A stretch of 64,000 bases of DNA, taken from the NCBI RefSeq assembly GCF_000504285.1, contig NZ_KI632511.1, positions 1,857,372 through 1,921,371 of the forward strand, in the 5' to 3' direction. How positions within the stretch are numbered: position 1 is the first letter of the stretch; every line of letters begins with the position of its first letter. Shown one piece after another: positions 52,968 through 61,648 of this stretch. The stretch comes from Actinospica robiniae DSM 44927. GTDB lineage: Bacteria > Actinomycetota > Actinomycetes > Streptomycetales > Catenulisporaceae. A program made the translations under genes and the position numbers. Under the pieces are notes generated by a model, which saw only the letters and a list, made by a program, of their open reading frames with translations, ran no database searches and had not been told where the DNA came from.

Positions 52968-53659
52968 TTGAGGATTTCCAGCATCCGGTTGCCGAGGATC
53001 GCGGCCGAGGCCGGATTCTGCCCGGTGACGAGATTGCGGTCTTCGACCATGTACGGCTTCCACATCGGGCCGCGGCTGAAGTTGACCCCGACCTTCTCCT
53101 TCACGTCGGTCTCCAGCAGCCACGGAGCCCTTGAGGCCAGTCCCACGCCCTCCTCCTCCTCGTTGGTGAAGCACGTGATGTTGAAGCCCTTGAAGGGGGA
53201 CTCGCCGTGGATCCTGGTCGCCAGCAGCGCTGCGGGCGCGTGGCACACGATGAACAGCGGGTTGCCCGAGGTCAGCTGCCGGGTCAGCAGGCGGCCGACG
53301 TCGGCGTCCCACGCCAGGTCCGACATCGGGCCGTGGCCGCCGGGCATGTACACCGCGTCGTAGTCCTCGAGCCGCACGTCCGAAAGCTGCAGCGGCCGCC
53401 GCATCACCTCCGCGGAACGGATGATGGCTTCCAGTTCGAGAGCCTCATCGTTGCCGCCGACCATCTCGGGGCGAAGGCTCATCATGTCGACGTTCGGAGT
53501 CACGCCGTTCGGCGTCGCGACCACGACCTCGTGGCCGGCGTCCGTCAGTATCTTGTACGGGTTCGCGAACTCCTCGGCCCAGTAGCCCGTCGCGTACCTC
53601 GAGCCGTCCTTCAATACCCAGTAGGTGGCGCCGCTGACGATGAAAAGTACCTTTGCCAT
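52964..53659 (-). CDS. DJ-1/PfpI family protein (Hsp31/glyoxalase III-like)
   Basis: A 231-residue DJ-1-superfamily protein. Catalytic Cys is in FIVCHAPAALL, the acidic partner in YWAEEFANPY. It resembles HchA-like glyoxalase III or deglycase-type proteins that remove methylglyoxal. Coupled to the downstream SDR by a 4-base overlap; together they may process reactive aldehydes. Confidence 0.85.
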   Translation of the reverse strand: MAKVLFIVSGATYWVLKDGSRYATGYWAEEFANPYKILTDAGHEVVVATPNGVTPNVDMMSLRPEMVGGNDEALELEAIIRSAEVMRRPLQLSDVRLEDYDAVYMPGGHGPMSDLAWDADVGRLLTRQLTSGNPLFIVCHAPAALLATRIHGESPFKGFNITCFTNEEEEGVGLASRAPWLLETDVKEKVGVNFSRGPMWKPYMVEDRNLVTGQNPASAAILGNRMLEILK

Positions 53660-54002
53660 GGTGACGGGTTCCTTTCGGGTGCGAACTGGGATTGCGAACC
53701 GGGGTTGAGCGGGATCAGCCGCGAAGCCGACTCGTCCGACATCGGGATCGACCGAAATCGACGCGCCTCTGACGGTTCCCCCGTCCTCACCCTAGGCACG
53801 TCTGCGAGCTCGCCGCAGAACGCGCTCGGCAGATCCCGAGCGCCGGACGGTGCACTGCAGGGCGCCGGGCGGCGCGCGGCCACCTCCTCCGACAACGGAT
53901 AGGGCCATCCGGGTGAGGGAAGAGCGGGGTCGCTGGCACCACGGTCGATCGGTGACGTCGAGCACCGCCGCGCGCTCTACGCCGAGGTTCCGTACCGCCT
54001 GG
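53660..54002. other. Intergenic, 343 bases
   Basis: No convincing gene. It holds the promoter side of the DJ-1 operon. Nothing further is recognised. Confidence 0.5.
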
Positions 54003-54974
54003 TCAGCTGCCGAACGCCGCCTTCAACGCATCGATGGCCAAGCGGCGGGCGAGCTTGGTGGCGTTGGCGTCTCGCAGGCTGTCGAGCATCAGGAAGTCGT
54101 GCACCATCCCGAGCACGCGCACCGCGGTCACGTCGACCCCAGCCTCCCGCAGCCTCGCCGCGTAGGCCTCCCCCTCGTCACGCAACGGGTCGGCCTCGTC
54201 GGTGATCACGAGAGTGGTCGGCATGCTGCGTAGCTGATCCGAGCTCGCGCGCAGCGGGGAGGCGTACGGTTCTGCGCGTTGGGCGGGGCTGCTCGTGTAC
54301 TGGTCCCAGAACCACTCCATCGCCTCGCGCGTGTTGTAGTAGTGGTCGGCGAACTGCTGGTAGGAAGCGGTCTCGAAGTTCGCATCCATGGTCGGATAGA
54401 GCAGAATCTGGGCCCTGAGACGCACGTCGCCGCGCTCCTCGGCCATCAGGGCCAGCACCGCGGACATGTTGCCGCCCGAAGAGTCCCCGCACACTGCCAG
54501 CCGCGAAGGATCCATCGCGTGCTGTGCACCTTCGCGCATGATCCATCGGGCGACGGCGTAGTTCTGCTCGATCTGCGTCGGGTACTTCGCCTCGGGTGCC
54601 AAGTGGTAGACGGGGAACACCGCCGCCGCGCCGGCGCCGACCGCCAGCTCGCGGACCAGACGGTCGTGCGTGTCGGCGTCGCCGAGGACCCAGCCGCCCC
54701 CGTGGATGTACATGAACACGGGCAGGGTTCCGATCGCGCCCCTCGGTCGAACGATGCGCGTGCGCACCGTCCCCCACTCGCTGGCATCGACGTCGATCCA
54801 CTCCTCGTCGATCTCGGGCTTGGGGACGCCGTCACCGGCCTGCAGCCGGTCGATAAGGGCCCGGCTCTCGTCCGGCGGCATCTCGTAGATCCGCGGATGC
54901 GGGTCGGTCTCCTCCGCGAGCTGCTTCGCGGCAGCCTCCAGCACGGGAGCCGGCGGAGCGGACACTGCGGCCAT
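54003..54974 (-). CDS. HSL-family alpha/beta hydrolase (esterase)
   Basis: A 323-residue esterase of the hormone-sensitive-lipase group. The oxyanion motif is HGGGW, the nucleophile is GDSSGG, the acid is in DEADPLRDEGE and the base His is in GMVHDFLML. Cytosolic short-chain ester hydrolysis. Start at MAAVSAPP with GGAGGG about 9 bases upstream; the upstream open frame is unlike the family. Confidence 0.87.
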   Translation of the reverse strand: MAAVSAPPAPVLEAAAKQLAEETDPHPRIYEMPPDESRALIDRLQAGDGVPKPEIDEEWIDVDASEWGTVRTRIVRPRGAIGTLPVFMYIHGGGWVLGDADTHDRLVRELAVGAGAAAVFPVYHLAPEAKYPTQIEQNYAVARWIMREGAQHAMDPSRLAVCGDSSGGNMSAVLALMAEERGDVRLRAQILLYPTMDANFETASYQQFADHYYNTREAMEWFWDQYTSSPAQRAEPYASPLRASSDQLRSMPTTLVITDEADPLRDEGEAYAARLREAGVDVTAVRVLGMVHDFLMLDSLRDANATKLARRLAIDALKAAFGS

Positions 54975-55335
54975 GATCAAGCCCTCCTGAAGGGTGGCGG
55001 CGGCTGGGACAGGATGCCGGGCGGGTCTGCTGGCCGGGTCGCCGGCCAACCGGGCCATCGGCCCCGCATGTCCCCGACCGCGGTACTTGCAGCTCCACGG
55101 TCGAACCGCCCACCGCCGCCCGCAAACGGACCGCGGCACGCGCCCGTCAACTACCGCCGTTCAGGGCAGGGCGCACTACGGCACCGGGGGTTCGGAACGA
55201 TGATGGGGGTACCGACACAGACAGGGCCCCGGGCGCGAACCGGCGCCTGCCGCCTTAGCATCGATCTGTCCCCCGGCCCCCACCCACCGACCGACCCGGC
55301 TCGTCCCGAGTGACACAGACCTGAGGGAGTCTCAT
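54975..55335. other. Intergenic, 361 bases
   Basis: Between divergent esterase and peroxiredoxin-like genes. No gene or clear regulatory element is seen. The final part holds the GAGGGAG ribosome site of the next gene. Confidence 0.5.
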
Positions 55336-55899
55336 ATGCGTGCGGACATCGTCCCCGGCGCCGTCTTTCCCGACTACGAGCTGACCGATCACACCAAAGC
55401 GCGCCGCAAGCTGAGCGAGCTCCAGGGTGGCGATCCGATGATCCTCATCCTCTCCCGAGGGCACTTCTGCCCCAAGGACAACCAGCAGCACCTGCAGCTG
55501 GCAGCCCACTATTCTGAGATAGCGGTCGCCTACACGCAGATCGTCACGATCGCCACCGACAACTTCTTCGAGCTCAACGAGTTCCGGTCCTCGGTCGGTG
55601 CGCAGTGGACCTTCCTGTCGGACATCGGGCGCAAGGTTCAGAAGGACTTGGATATCCAGGAGTACACTGACACCACCCACGACCCGATGATCCCGCACAC
55701 CCTGGTCCTGAAGCCGGGCCTGGTCGTGCACAGTATCTACAACGGGTACTGGTACTGGGGTCGGCCCTCGATCGAGGATCTGCGCCGCGACCTGCGCGAC
55801 GTGACCCGCGAAGTCCGCCCCGACTGGGACCCGAGCCTGCCCGAGCTGCGAGCCTCCTGGGACGCCGGTGACCACTCGAAGCACTATCCCTACAAGTAG
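55336..55899 (+). CDS. Peroxiredoxin-like (AhpC/TSA) protein with one cysteine
   Basis: A 187-residue thioredoxin-fold protein. The N-terminus GAVFPDYELTDHTK and the redox segment ILSRGHFCPKDNQQH (Cys45) fit the redoxin/AhpC group, though the Cys environment differs from the canonical TxxC. I see no second cysteine, so a 1-Cys mechanism or a non-redox role is likely. Start ATG after GAGGGAG. Confidence 0.75.
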   Translation: MRADIVPGAVFPDYELTDHTKARRKLSELQGGDPMILILSRGHFCPKDNQQHLQLAAHYSEIAVAYTQIVTIATDNFFELNEFRSSVGAQWTFLSDIGRKVQKDLDIQEYTDTTHDPMIPHTLVLKPGLVVHSIYNGYWYWGRPSIEDLRRDLRDVTREVRPDWDPSLPELRASWDAGDHSKHYPYK

Positions 55900-56058
55900 C
55901 AGGCCGCCTCCCCGGGTGCAGCGGGCGGCATTGCGCGGACGGGCCCCTTCCCCCTCGTGCCGGTGAGCGCGAGAACCGCGTGATCCGGTGTTCGGTATGA
56001 TCCAATCCGAGTGGTGGATTCGAAGTCGGATATGTTCTTTTCGAACACTGGAGGGTCC

Positions 56059-56352
56059 GTGGCCAAGGGCTACTGGGTCAGCGCGTACCGCACCATTTCA
56101 GACCCCGAGAAGCTGGCTGCCTACAACGAACTGGCCGGTCCGGCCGTCCGGGCCGGGGGCGGGCGGGTCTTCTGCCGCGGCGGCCGGGTCGTCGCCCACG
56201 ACGACGGAATCGCCGAGCGCACCGTCCTGATCGAGTTCGACAGTTTCGAACAAGCAGTCGCGGCGCACGAGAGTGACGCCTACCAGGCGGCGCTGGCCGC
56301 CCTCGGCGACGGGGTCGAGCGCGACTTCCGCATCGTCGAAGGGCTCGACTGA
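56059..56352 (+). CDS. DUF1330 family protein
   Basis: A 97-residue small dimeric-type alpha/beta-barrel-like protein. Segments KGYWVSAYRTISDPEKLAAY and ERTVLIEFDSFEQAVAAHES identify DUF1330. Function unknown. GTG at 56059 with GGAGGG just upstream is chosen over the ATG 48 bases earlier. Confidence 0.8.
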   Translation: MAKGYWVSAYRTISDPEKLAAYNELAGPAVRAGGGRVFCRGGRVVAHDDGIAERTVLIEFDSFEQAVAAHESDAYQAALAALGDGVERDFRIVEGLD

Positions 56353-56414
56353 CCAACGGGCTCCGTCACTTCGGCCGCTATCGATCCGCCGGGCATTGGA
56401 AGTTCGTAGAACAC

Positions 56415-56453
56415 GTAGCGTGCCCCCGGTCACCTCGACCGGGGGCACGCTAC
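56415..56453. terminator. Bidirectional terminator hairpin
   Basis: A perfect 17-bp stem GTAGCGTGCCCCCGGTC / complement with a five-base loop between the convergent DUF1330 and glycosidase-like genes. Confidence 0.85.
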
Positions 56454-56490
56454 GCTCGTATGAAGCCTTACTCAGGCGAGTGGTGAGGCG

Positions 56491-59400
56491 TCACGAACTC
56501 GGCAGGCTCGGCACAGCCCACTGGATCACTCCGACCGAGGCGGTTCCAGTGCTCTGCATCGAGATGCGCAGCTTGCTGGTGGTCACCTGGTCGAACGTGA
56601 TGTCGTTGAAGGTGTTCAGGGCGGTCGGCTGACCGCTCTGGCTGGTCACGTTCACCCAGTTGCTGCCGTCCCACGCCTGGACGGTCCACGACGAGGGCAC
56701 CCGCAGGCCGCCGCCGTCGTCGGCCCAGTAGACCTCGGCGCTGTCGGTGGTGATCGGCGCTGCCCAGTCCAACTCGACCCAGTGCGTGCCGGTCTGCGGC
56801 CAGTCGCCCCAGTAGGGCGTCAGGTTGCCGTCGTCACTCGACTGGATCGGGTAGACACCGTTGTTGATCGCCGAGACCGTGGTCCACCCCGAGGTGTACG
56901 AGGCCGAGGCGGTCGCGGTCAGTGCCAGGTTGGTGGTGCCCGCCGGCAGGGGCAGCGGCTTCTGGGCGATGACCCACTGCTCGGCGCTGGCCGAGCCCGA
57001 AGCGTTGTCCGGCGCGCTGTACGTCGCGGTCGCCACCAGTCCGTTGCCGCCGTTGGCGTTGGCGGGCGGGGTGACGTCGTAGGTGACGGTCTCGCTCTTG
57101 CCGGGAGCGAGGTCGACGGCCTTCGCCGCGGACGTGTCGGCGACCGTCCAGCCGGACGGCGCCTGCAGGTTCAGGGCGACGCCGGTCAGGGTGGTCGCGC
57201 CGTTGTTGGTCACGGTCGCGGTCGCCGTGGTCTGCGAGCCGGCCAGCAGCGCCGGCTGGTTGTGCGCGCCCGGCGCCGTGCTGGCAGTGCTCACCGCGAC
57301 CGTCGGCTTCGCCGAGTCGCCGAGGGTGATCTTGACGTCGCTGCCGTTCATCGTGGCGGTGTGCGTGGCGGCGTCGTACTTGCCGGCGGACACCTTCTGC
57401 ACGCCGTACTCGGCGAACTGCGGCAGCTGCACCCGGACGTCGCCGCTGGGCGCCTTGCCGCTCAGGTGGACCTTGACGACGGTGTTCTTGCCCTCGCTGC
57501 TCGTGGAGATGGACACGCCGTAGGTGGCGCGCTTGCCGCTGGACTCGTCATAGGACGAGGTCAGGTTGTTCACCGCGATGGTCTGCCCGGGCGTGATCCA
57601 CGCGTCCGGAACGCCGCGGCCGACGTAGAGCGCGGTGCCGTAGCTGTAGCTGCCGTCCGCGTTGGTCGTCGAGGTGAGCCCGGAGGCGACCAGCGACTGG
57701 AGCAGAGTCTGCGTCTGGCCTGCCATCGGCCAGGCGTAGGGAACCGCGCCGAACTGCGGAGCGGCGTGGCTGCCGGCCCACGGGTTGGTCGGGTCGGGCG
57801 CGCTGCCGTTGGCCTCCCACCAGGCGTTCGGGCCGCCGGTGGTGGTGGCGATCTGCCAGGCGTAGCTGGTGATCGGCAGGTCGCGGTAGGCGTCGCCGTA
57901 CAGGGCGCCCTGCGAGTAAGCGGTGTTCAGCGCGACGCTGTACCCCGAGTACGCGCCGAACGACGGGAACGGCACGCCCGTTCCGTCCAGCTTGCTGAAG
58001 CCGGTCTCGTAGAGGTTGTCGGTCTGGGTCGGGTCGCCGAGAACGCCGTTGAGCGTTCCGCCGGCCAGCATGATGTCCCAGACATTCTGGCCCCAGAGGT
58101 TGGACCCGGCCCAGTTCGCGTCATTGGCGGTGTTGCACCGGTCGCTCGTCGAGGGGACGTTCACTTCGCAGGGCAGGTAGTCGAACCCGTTGGTCTGCTC
58201 GTTGGTCGAGAGCGCGCTGTTGACGGAGTTCAGCAGGCTGGTGTAAGCACCGTCAGCCCACTGAGCCTCGGCCGTGTTGCCGATACGGGTGGCGATGTAC
58301 TTGTACGCCGACAGGCCGGCCAGCGCCGTCTCGTCGTCGAACAGCCACACGCCGGAGCTGTCGTTGTCGAAGGACGTCTTGAGGTATCCGGTGGTGGCGT
58401 TGAGCTGCGCGAGGTAGTCCGTGTGCATCATGGTGTAGAGGCTCGGACCCCACTGGCTCTGACCGTTCGCGTCGTCGTGGAAGTACTGGCTGACGAACGC
58501 GGTGTCGTTGGTCCCCTCGAGGTAGTCGGCCCAGGCTACCGGGGTGCGCCACGGACCGTCCCAGTACCAGTTCGCGCCCTGCTCGTTGAAGTTCGACGCG
58601 TCGGAGATCCGGGCGTTGAGCAGCAGGCTCTGCGCGTCCTGATAGTCGCCGAGCTCGAAGCTGTTGCCCAGGATGCCGGGGGCATCGTGGTCGAGCAGGT
58701 AGGCGTAGTTGTTCGCACCGGAGTACGGCGCTTCGCCGGCCTGGACGATCCGGGTGTAGATGAACGCGGCCTTATAGGCGTTGTCCATCGCGGTGCCCGG
58801 ATCCTTCAGGTTGTTGGTGTTCGGCAGCGACGTGTTCGGCAGCGAGAGTTGCGGAGTGACCGACAGCCGCTGGTTCCAGTAGTCCGCCATGTGCTTGTAC
58901 GCCGCGTCGTACGACTGGGCGCCCGGGTTCCCGGCAGCGGGCGTTATCGCGGCCACGGTGGGCAGCGCGACGGTGGTGCTGAAGGTGTCGACCGCCGCCA
59001 CGAAATCGTGCTGCACGGTCGCGCCCGGGTCCACCGTGTCCGAGTTGGAGTCGAGTGAGACGAGGTTGGGCCCGGACTGGCCGGACGGCACACTCACCGC
59101 GGCGCTGCCGTTGTTGGTCACGCTCACCCGGGTGTAGACCAGCTCGGTCGGAGTGCCGTTGATCGACTGCTCGTCCGCGAAGTCGGTGATCGAGATCGCC
59201 ACGTCGTTGCGCGTGAACGAGGTGGTCATCGCGGGCAGGTAGCCGTCGGCCTCAGTCCACTGGACCGAGCCCGCCGCCGGCGCCTTTCCGGCGGCCAGGC
59301 CGTAGGTGTAGACGCCGAAGGAGTACATCGCGCCGCAGTAGGTCGTGCCCTTGCCGTTGGCCTGGTAGGTCAGCGGCACGCCGCGCGCGAAGTACGAGCC

Positions 59401-59682
59401 CGAGAGGTACTCGAAGGGCGCGTAGTAGTTGTTCTCCCAGCCGATCGCGGTCTGGTCGGCGTAGCCGAACCCGTTCGGGTCGCTCGGGGTCGGGAAGCCG
59501 GTGCCGTAGTCCTTCGGCAGTGCGGAGTTCTGGCAGATGTTCACCGGCATGGTCTGGACATGCTGCAGATCGCCGCTGCCGCTCGCCTTCGCGGATGCCG
59601 GCAGCGCGGTGGCGGCCAGCGCGACGAGGGCGAGGGCGGTCAGTTTCATCGACGTGAATCTTCGGCGCAGGGGTGCGCTCAT
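56491..59682 (-). CDS. Large secreted glycosidase-like protein with NEW3 and discoidin-like domains
   Basis: A 1063-residue exported protein. The Sec signal peptide covers about residues 1-32. Residues about 35-700 form a large domain rich in Trp and aromatic runs (ENNYYAPFEYLSGSYFARG, NWYWDGPWRTPVAWADYLEG, ANWAGSNLWGQNVWDIML) of the six-hairpin-glycosidase kind; I cannot place it in a CAZy family. It is followed by an NEW3-type domain with NNGATTLTGVALNLQAPSGW and a C-terminal discoidin-like domain (HWVELDWAAPITTDSAEVYW). It is divergent from a LacI regulator and is likely induced by its glycan. Confidence 0.75.
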   Translation of the reverse strand: MSAPLRRRFTSMKLTALALVALAATALPASAKASGSGDLQHVQTMPVNICQNSALPKDYGTGFPTPSDPNGFGYADQTAIGWENNYYAPFEYLSGSYFARGVPLTYQANGKGTTYCGAMYSFGVYTYGLAAGKAPAAGSVQWTEADGYLPAMTTSFTRNDVAISITDFADEQSINGTPTELVYTRVSVTNNGSAAVSVPSGQSGPNLVSLDSNSDTVDPGATVQHDFVAAVDTFSTTVALPTVAAITPAAGNPGAQSYDAAYKHMADYWNQRLSVTPQLSLPNTSLPNTNNLKDPGTAMDNAYKAAFIYTRIVQAGEAPYSGANNYAYLLDHDAPGILGNSFELGDYQDAQSLLLNARISDASNFNEQGANWYWDGPWRTPVAWADYLEGTNDTAFVSQYFHDDANGQSQWGPSLYTMMHTDYLAQLNATTGYLKTSFDNDSSGVWLFDDETALAGLSAYKYIATRIGNTAEAQWADGAYTSLLNSVNSALSTNEQTNGFDYLPCEVNVPSTSDRCNTANDANWAGSNLWGQNVWDIMLAGGTLNGVLGDPTQTDNLYETGFSKLDGTGVPFPSFGAYSGYSVALNTAYSQGALYGDAYRDLPITSYAWQIATTTGGPNAWWEANGSAPDPTNPWAGSHAAPQFGAVPYAWPMAGQTQTLLQSLVASGLTSTTNADGSYSYGTALYVGRGVPDAWITPGQTIAVNNLTSSYDESSGKRATYGVSISTSSEGKNTVVKVHLSGKAPSGDVRVQLPQFAEYGVQKVSAGKYDAATHTATMNGSDVKITLGDSAKPTVAVSTASTAPGAHNQPALLAGSQTTATATVTNNGATTLTGVALNLQAPSGWTVADTSAAKAVDLAPGKSETVTYDVTPPANANGGNGLVATATYSAPDNASGSASAEQWVIAQKPLPLPAGTTNLALTATASASYTSGWTTVSAINNGVYPIQSSDDGNLTPYWGDWPQTGTHWVELDWAAPITTDSAEVYWADDGGGLRVPSSWTVQAWDGSNWVNVTSQSGQPTALNTFNDITFDQVTTSKLRISMQSTGTASVGVIQWAVPSLPSS

Positions 59683-59746
59683 GCGGTGCCTCCAGGGCGT
59701 CGTCGACGCAGGCGGGCTCTCGCCCGGCTGCGCAAGAAAAGTGCAC

Positions 59747-59758
59747 GAAAACCTTTTC
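59747..59758. promoter_or_regulatory. LacI operator site 1
   Basis: GAAAACCTTTTC, 65 bases before the start of the glycosidase-like gene. Its reverse complement is identical to site 3. Confidence 0.7.
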
Positions 59759-59980
59759 CGATGAGGAGGTTAGAGAGTTGAGCTCAGTTCGTCAACCACC
59801 AGTCACCACCCGAGATAGTCGGTCAATCCGTCCGCAAGCCGACATGAAGAGGCACTGACCTGCGTCTACCGTGGCGCGCTGGGTTGCGCACGGTTGTCCG
59901 GCGAATACCGGAGAGTGCTGCCATCCCCTGCGGCCGGCCTGGCGCATGCTGCGTCCAAGCCTGCCCGGAAGGAAAAAAGA

Positions 59981-59992
59981 GAAAACGGTTTC
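59981..59992. promoter_or_regulatory. LacI operator site 2
   Basis: GAAAACGGTTTC, a near-palindrome with central CG, differing at few positions from sites 1 and 3; placed midway in the divergent region. Confidence 0.55.
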
Positions 59993-60322
59993 CTAACTGC
60001 GGCCGCAGCCGTGCCGCCGTGCAGGCCACACCGGCATCACCTTCAAGGGCCGCTATGTGCACAGGTAAGGTAGGGCACTGCATGTATATCTATGGCAGTA
60101 ATCTGCCTGGGCCGCGCTCGATGCCGACGTCGGCGCGCAACCGTGACGCGCTGTCCCCGAGCTCGCGCGGCGGCCGTGCCGTGGCGCGCCAGGAAGTTTC
60201 ATTACCGCTTTCGCATGGCCGGAGAGGTGGCTGAGTGCCTCGCGCCAGCCAGCCATGGATTAGCCCATTCACATGGGGTTTTCTGGTTCTGCTGCCGTCG
60301 ATCTGACGGCTGAGCGGCGGCC

Positions 60323-60334
60323 GAAAAGGTTTTC
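60323..60334. promoter_or_regulatory. LacI operator site 3
   Basis: GAAAAGGTTTTC, the exact reverse complement of site 1, 90 bases before the lacI start, suggesting autoregulation and possible looping with site 1. Confidence 0.7.
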
Positions 60335-60423
60335 TTCAGCGTCCTCCTCGCCGCGCCCGCGGCCAGGACGTCGAGGCGGTATGGTGTGCATCACATCTAC
60401 TGCGATGTTCGACGGGAGGCGCG

Positions 60424-61455
60424 GTGGCGGGGCGAGATGCTCAGCGTGCGAACAGCCGGACTGCCACACTGGAAGACGTCGCCCGGCTGGCCGGAGTATC
60501 GATCGCGACCGCTTCGAAGGCGCTCAACGGCCGCGCGCACGTGTCCGCCACGACACGGACCCTGGTTCAGGAGGCCGCCGAGCGCCTGTCGTACTCCCCC
60601 AACGCGTTGGCGCAGGGGCTGCGCGCGGTGCGCACCGGGATCGTCGGGCTGCTGACCTCCGACCTGGAAGGCCGGTTGTCGATCCCGATCCTGATGGGCG
60701 CGGAGGACGCGTTCGGCGCGGGTCGTACCAGTGTGCTGCTGTGTGATGCGCGCGGCGACTCGATCCGCGAGGCGCACCACCTGCAAACGCTGCTGTCGCG
60801 CCGGGTCGACGGGCTGATCGTGCTCGGTGCCCGCCCGGACGCGCGCCCTTCGATCGGACGCGATCTGCCGGTGCCCGTGGTCTACGCCTACGCGCCGTCA
60901 GCGGATCCGAACGACCTGTCGCTGGTCAGCGACAACATCGCCGGCGGCCGGCTGGCGATCAGGCACCTGACCGAGATCGGGCGACGCTCGATCGCCCACA
61001 TCACCGGCGATCCGACCTACGGCGCGGCCCAGGACCGCGCCGAGGGGGCGCTGGCGGAGCTGGCCGAGCAAGGCCTCGAACTCGTCGGCGGCCGGGTCTA
61101 CTTCGGCTCCTGGTCCGAGGCCTGGGGCCGCAGCGCGACCAGGATGCTGCTGTCGCGGGCCCAGGAGATCGACGCGGTGTTCGCCGGCTCCGACCAGATC
61201 GCCCGCGGCGTCATCGACACCTTGCACGAGGCGGGTCTCGACGTGCCGGGCGACGTGGCCGTGGTGGGCTTCGACAACTGGGAGATCTTCGCCACCAGCG
61301 CCCGGCCGCCCCTTTCCAGCATCGACATGAATCTCAAGACCCTCGGCCGGGTCGCCGCCGAGCGGTTGTCGGCCGCTCTCGACGGCGACATCGGCGCCGG
61401 GGTGGAGTCGCTACCCTGCCGCCTGGTGCCGCGCGAGTCGACCACCTCGTCGTGA
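60424..61455 (+). CDS. LacI-family transcriptional regulator
   Basis: A 343-residue repressor. The HTH reads ATLEDVARLAGVSIATASKA with the hinge helix PNALAQGLRAVRTGIVGLL. The effector domain has VLLCDARGD, SRRVDGLIVLGARPD and VVGFDNWEIFATSARPPLSS. Starts at GTG with GGGAGG upstream. It probably represses the divergent secreted glycosidase-like gene and itself through the three sites. It may also control the gene at 61649-64000, whose promoter lies outside the window. Confidence 0.88.
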   Translation: MAGRDAQRANSRTATLEDVARLAGVSIATASKALNGRAHVSATTRTLVQEAAERLSYSPNALAQGLRAVRTGIVGLLTSDLEGRLSIPILMGAEDAFGAGRTSVLLCDARGDSIREAHHLQTLLSRRVDGLIVLGARPDARPSIGRDLPVPVVYAYAPSADPNDLSLVSDNIAGGRLAIRHLTEIGRRSIAHITGDPTYGAAQDRAEGALAELAEQGLELVGGRVYFGSWSEAWGRSATRMLLSRAQEIDAVFAGSDQIARGVIDTLHEAGLDVPGDVAVVGFDNWEIFATSARPPLSSIDMNLKTLGRVAAERLSAALDGDIGAGVESLPCRLVPRESTTSS

Positions 61456-61567
61456 CTGCTCCGAGAAACCTCCTTTCGCACACTCGATAACGGGTTCGGC
61501 GGTCCGGGTTCGACGGTCGACGGCGTGGCCGAGCCGTCCGGCCAGCCAGCCAGCCAGCCGGCTGCGC

Positions 61568-61609
61568 GGTCGCTCTCGGCACCGGTATGGCTCGGTGCCG
61601 AGAGCGACC
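61568..61609. terminator. Bidirectional terminator hairpin
   Basis: A perfect 16-bp stem GGTCGCTCTCGGCACC with its complement and a 10-base loop, between convergent lacI and the LamG/AbfB gene. Short GCCA repeats lie just before it (61540-61560). Confidence 0.8.
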
Positions 61610-61648
61610 ACCTACAGCGCCCTGCTACGGGTCAGGTTTCCGTGGACA

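Larger units (their letters stand above)
59683..60423. other. Long divergent regulatory region (741 bases)
   Basis: Between the glycosidase-like gene and the lacI gene. It holds three similar palindromic LacI-type sites (listed separately). No other intact gene is seen; some short frames exist but none is family-like. Confidence 0.6.

Noticed and set aside
59884-60063. Plus-strand reading ending GHTGITFKGRYVHR and a stop, resembling a protein C-terminus
   Set aside because: Only about 15 residues look protein-like, nothing upstream supports a gene, and the region holds a LacI operator.
60221-60237. Sequence GGAGAGGTGGCTGAGTG resembling the 5' end of a tRNA-Ser gene
   Set aside because: Only these 17 bases fit; no anticodon arm, T arm or acceptor complement follows, so it is chance or at best a fragment.
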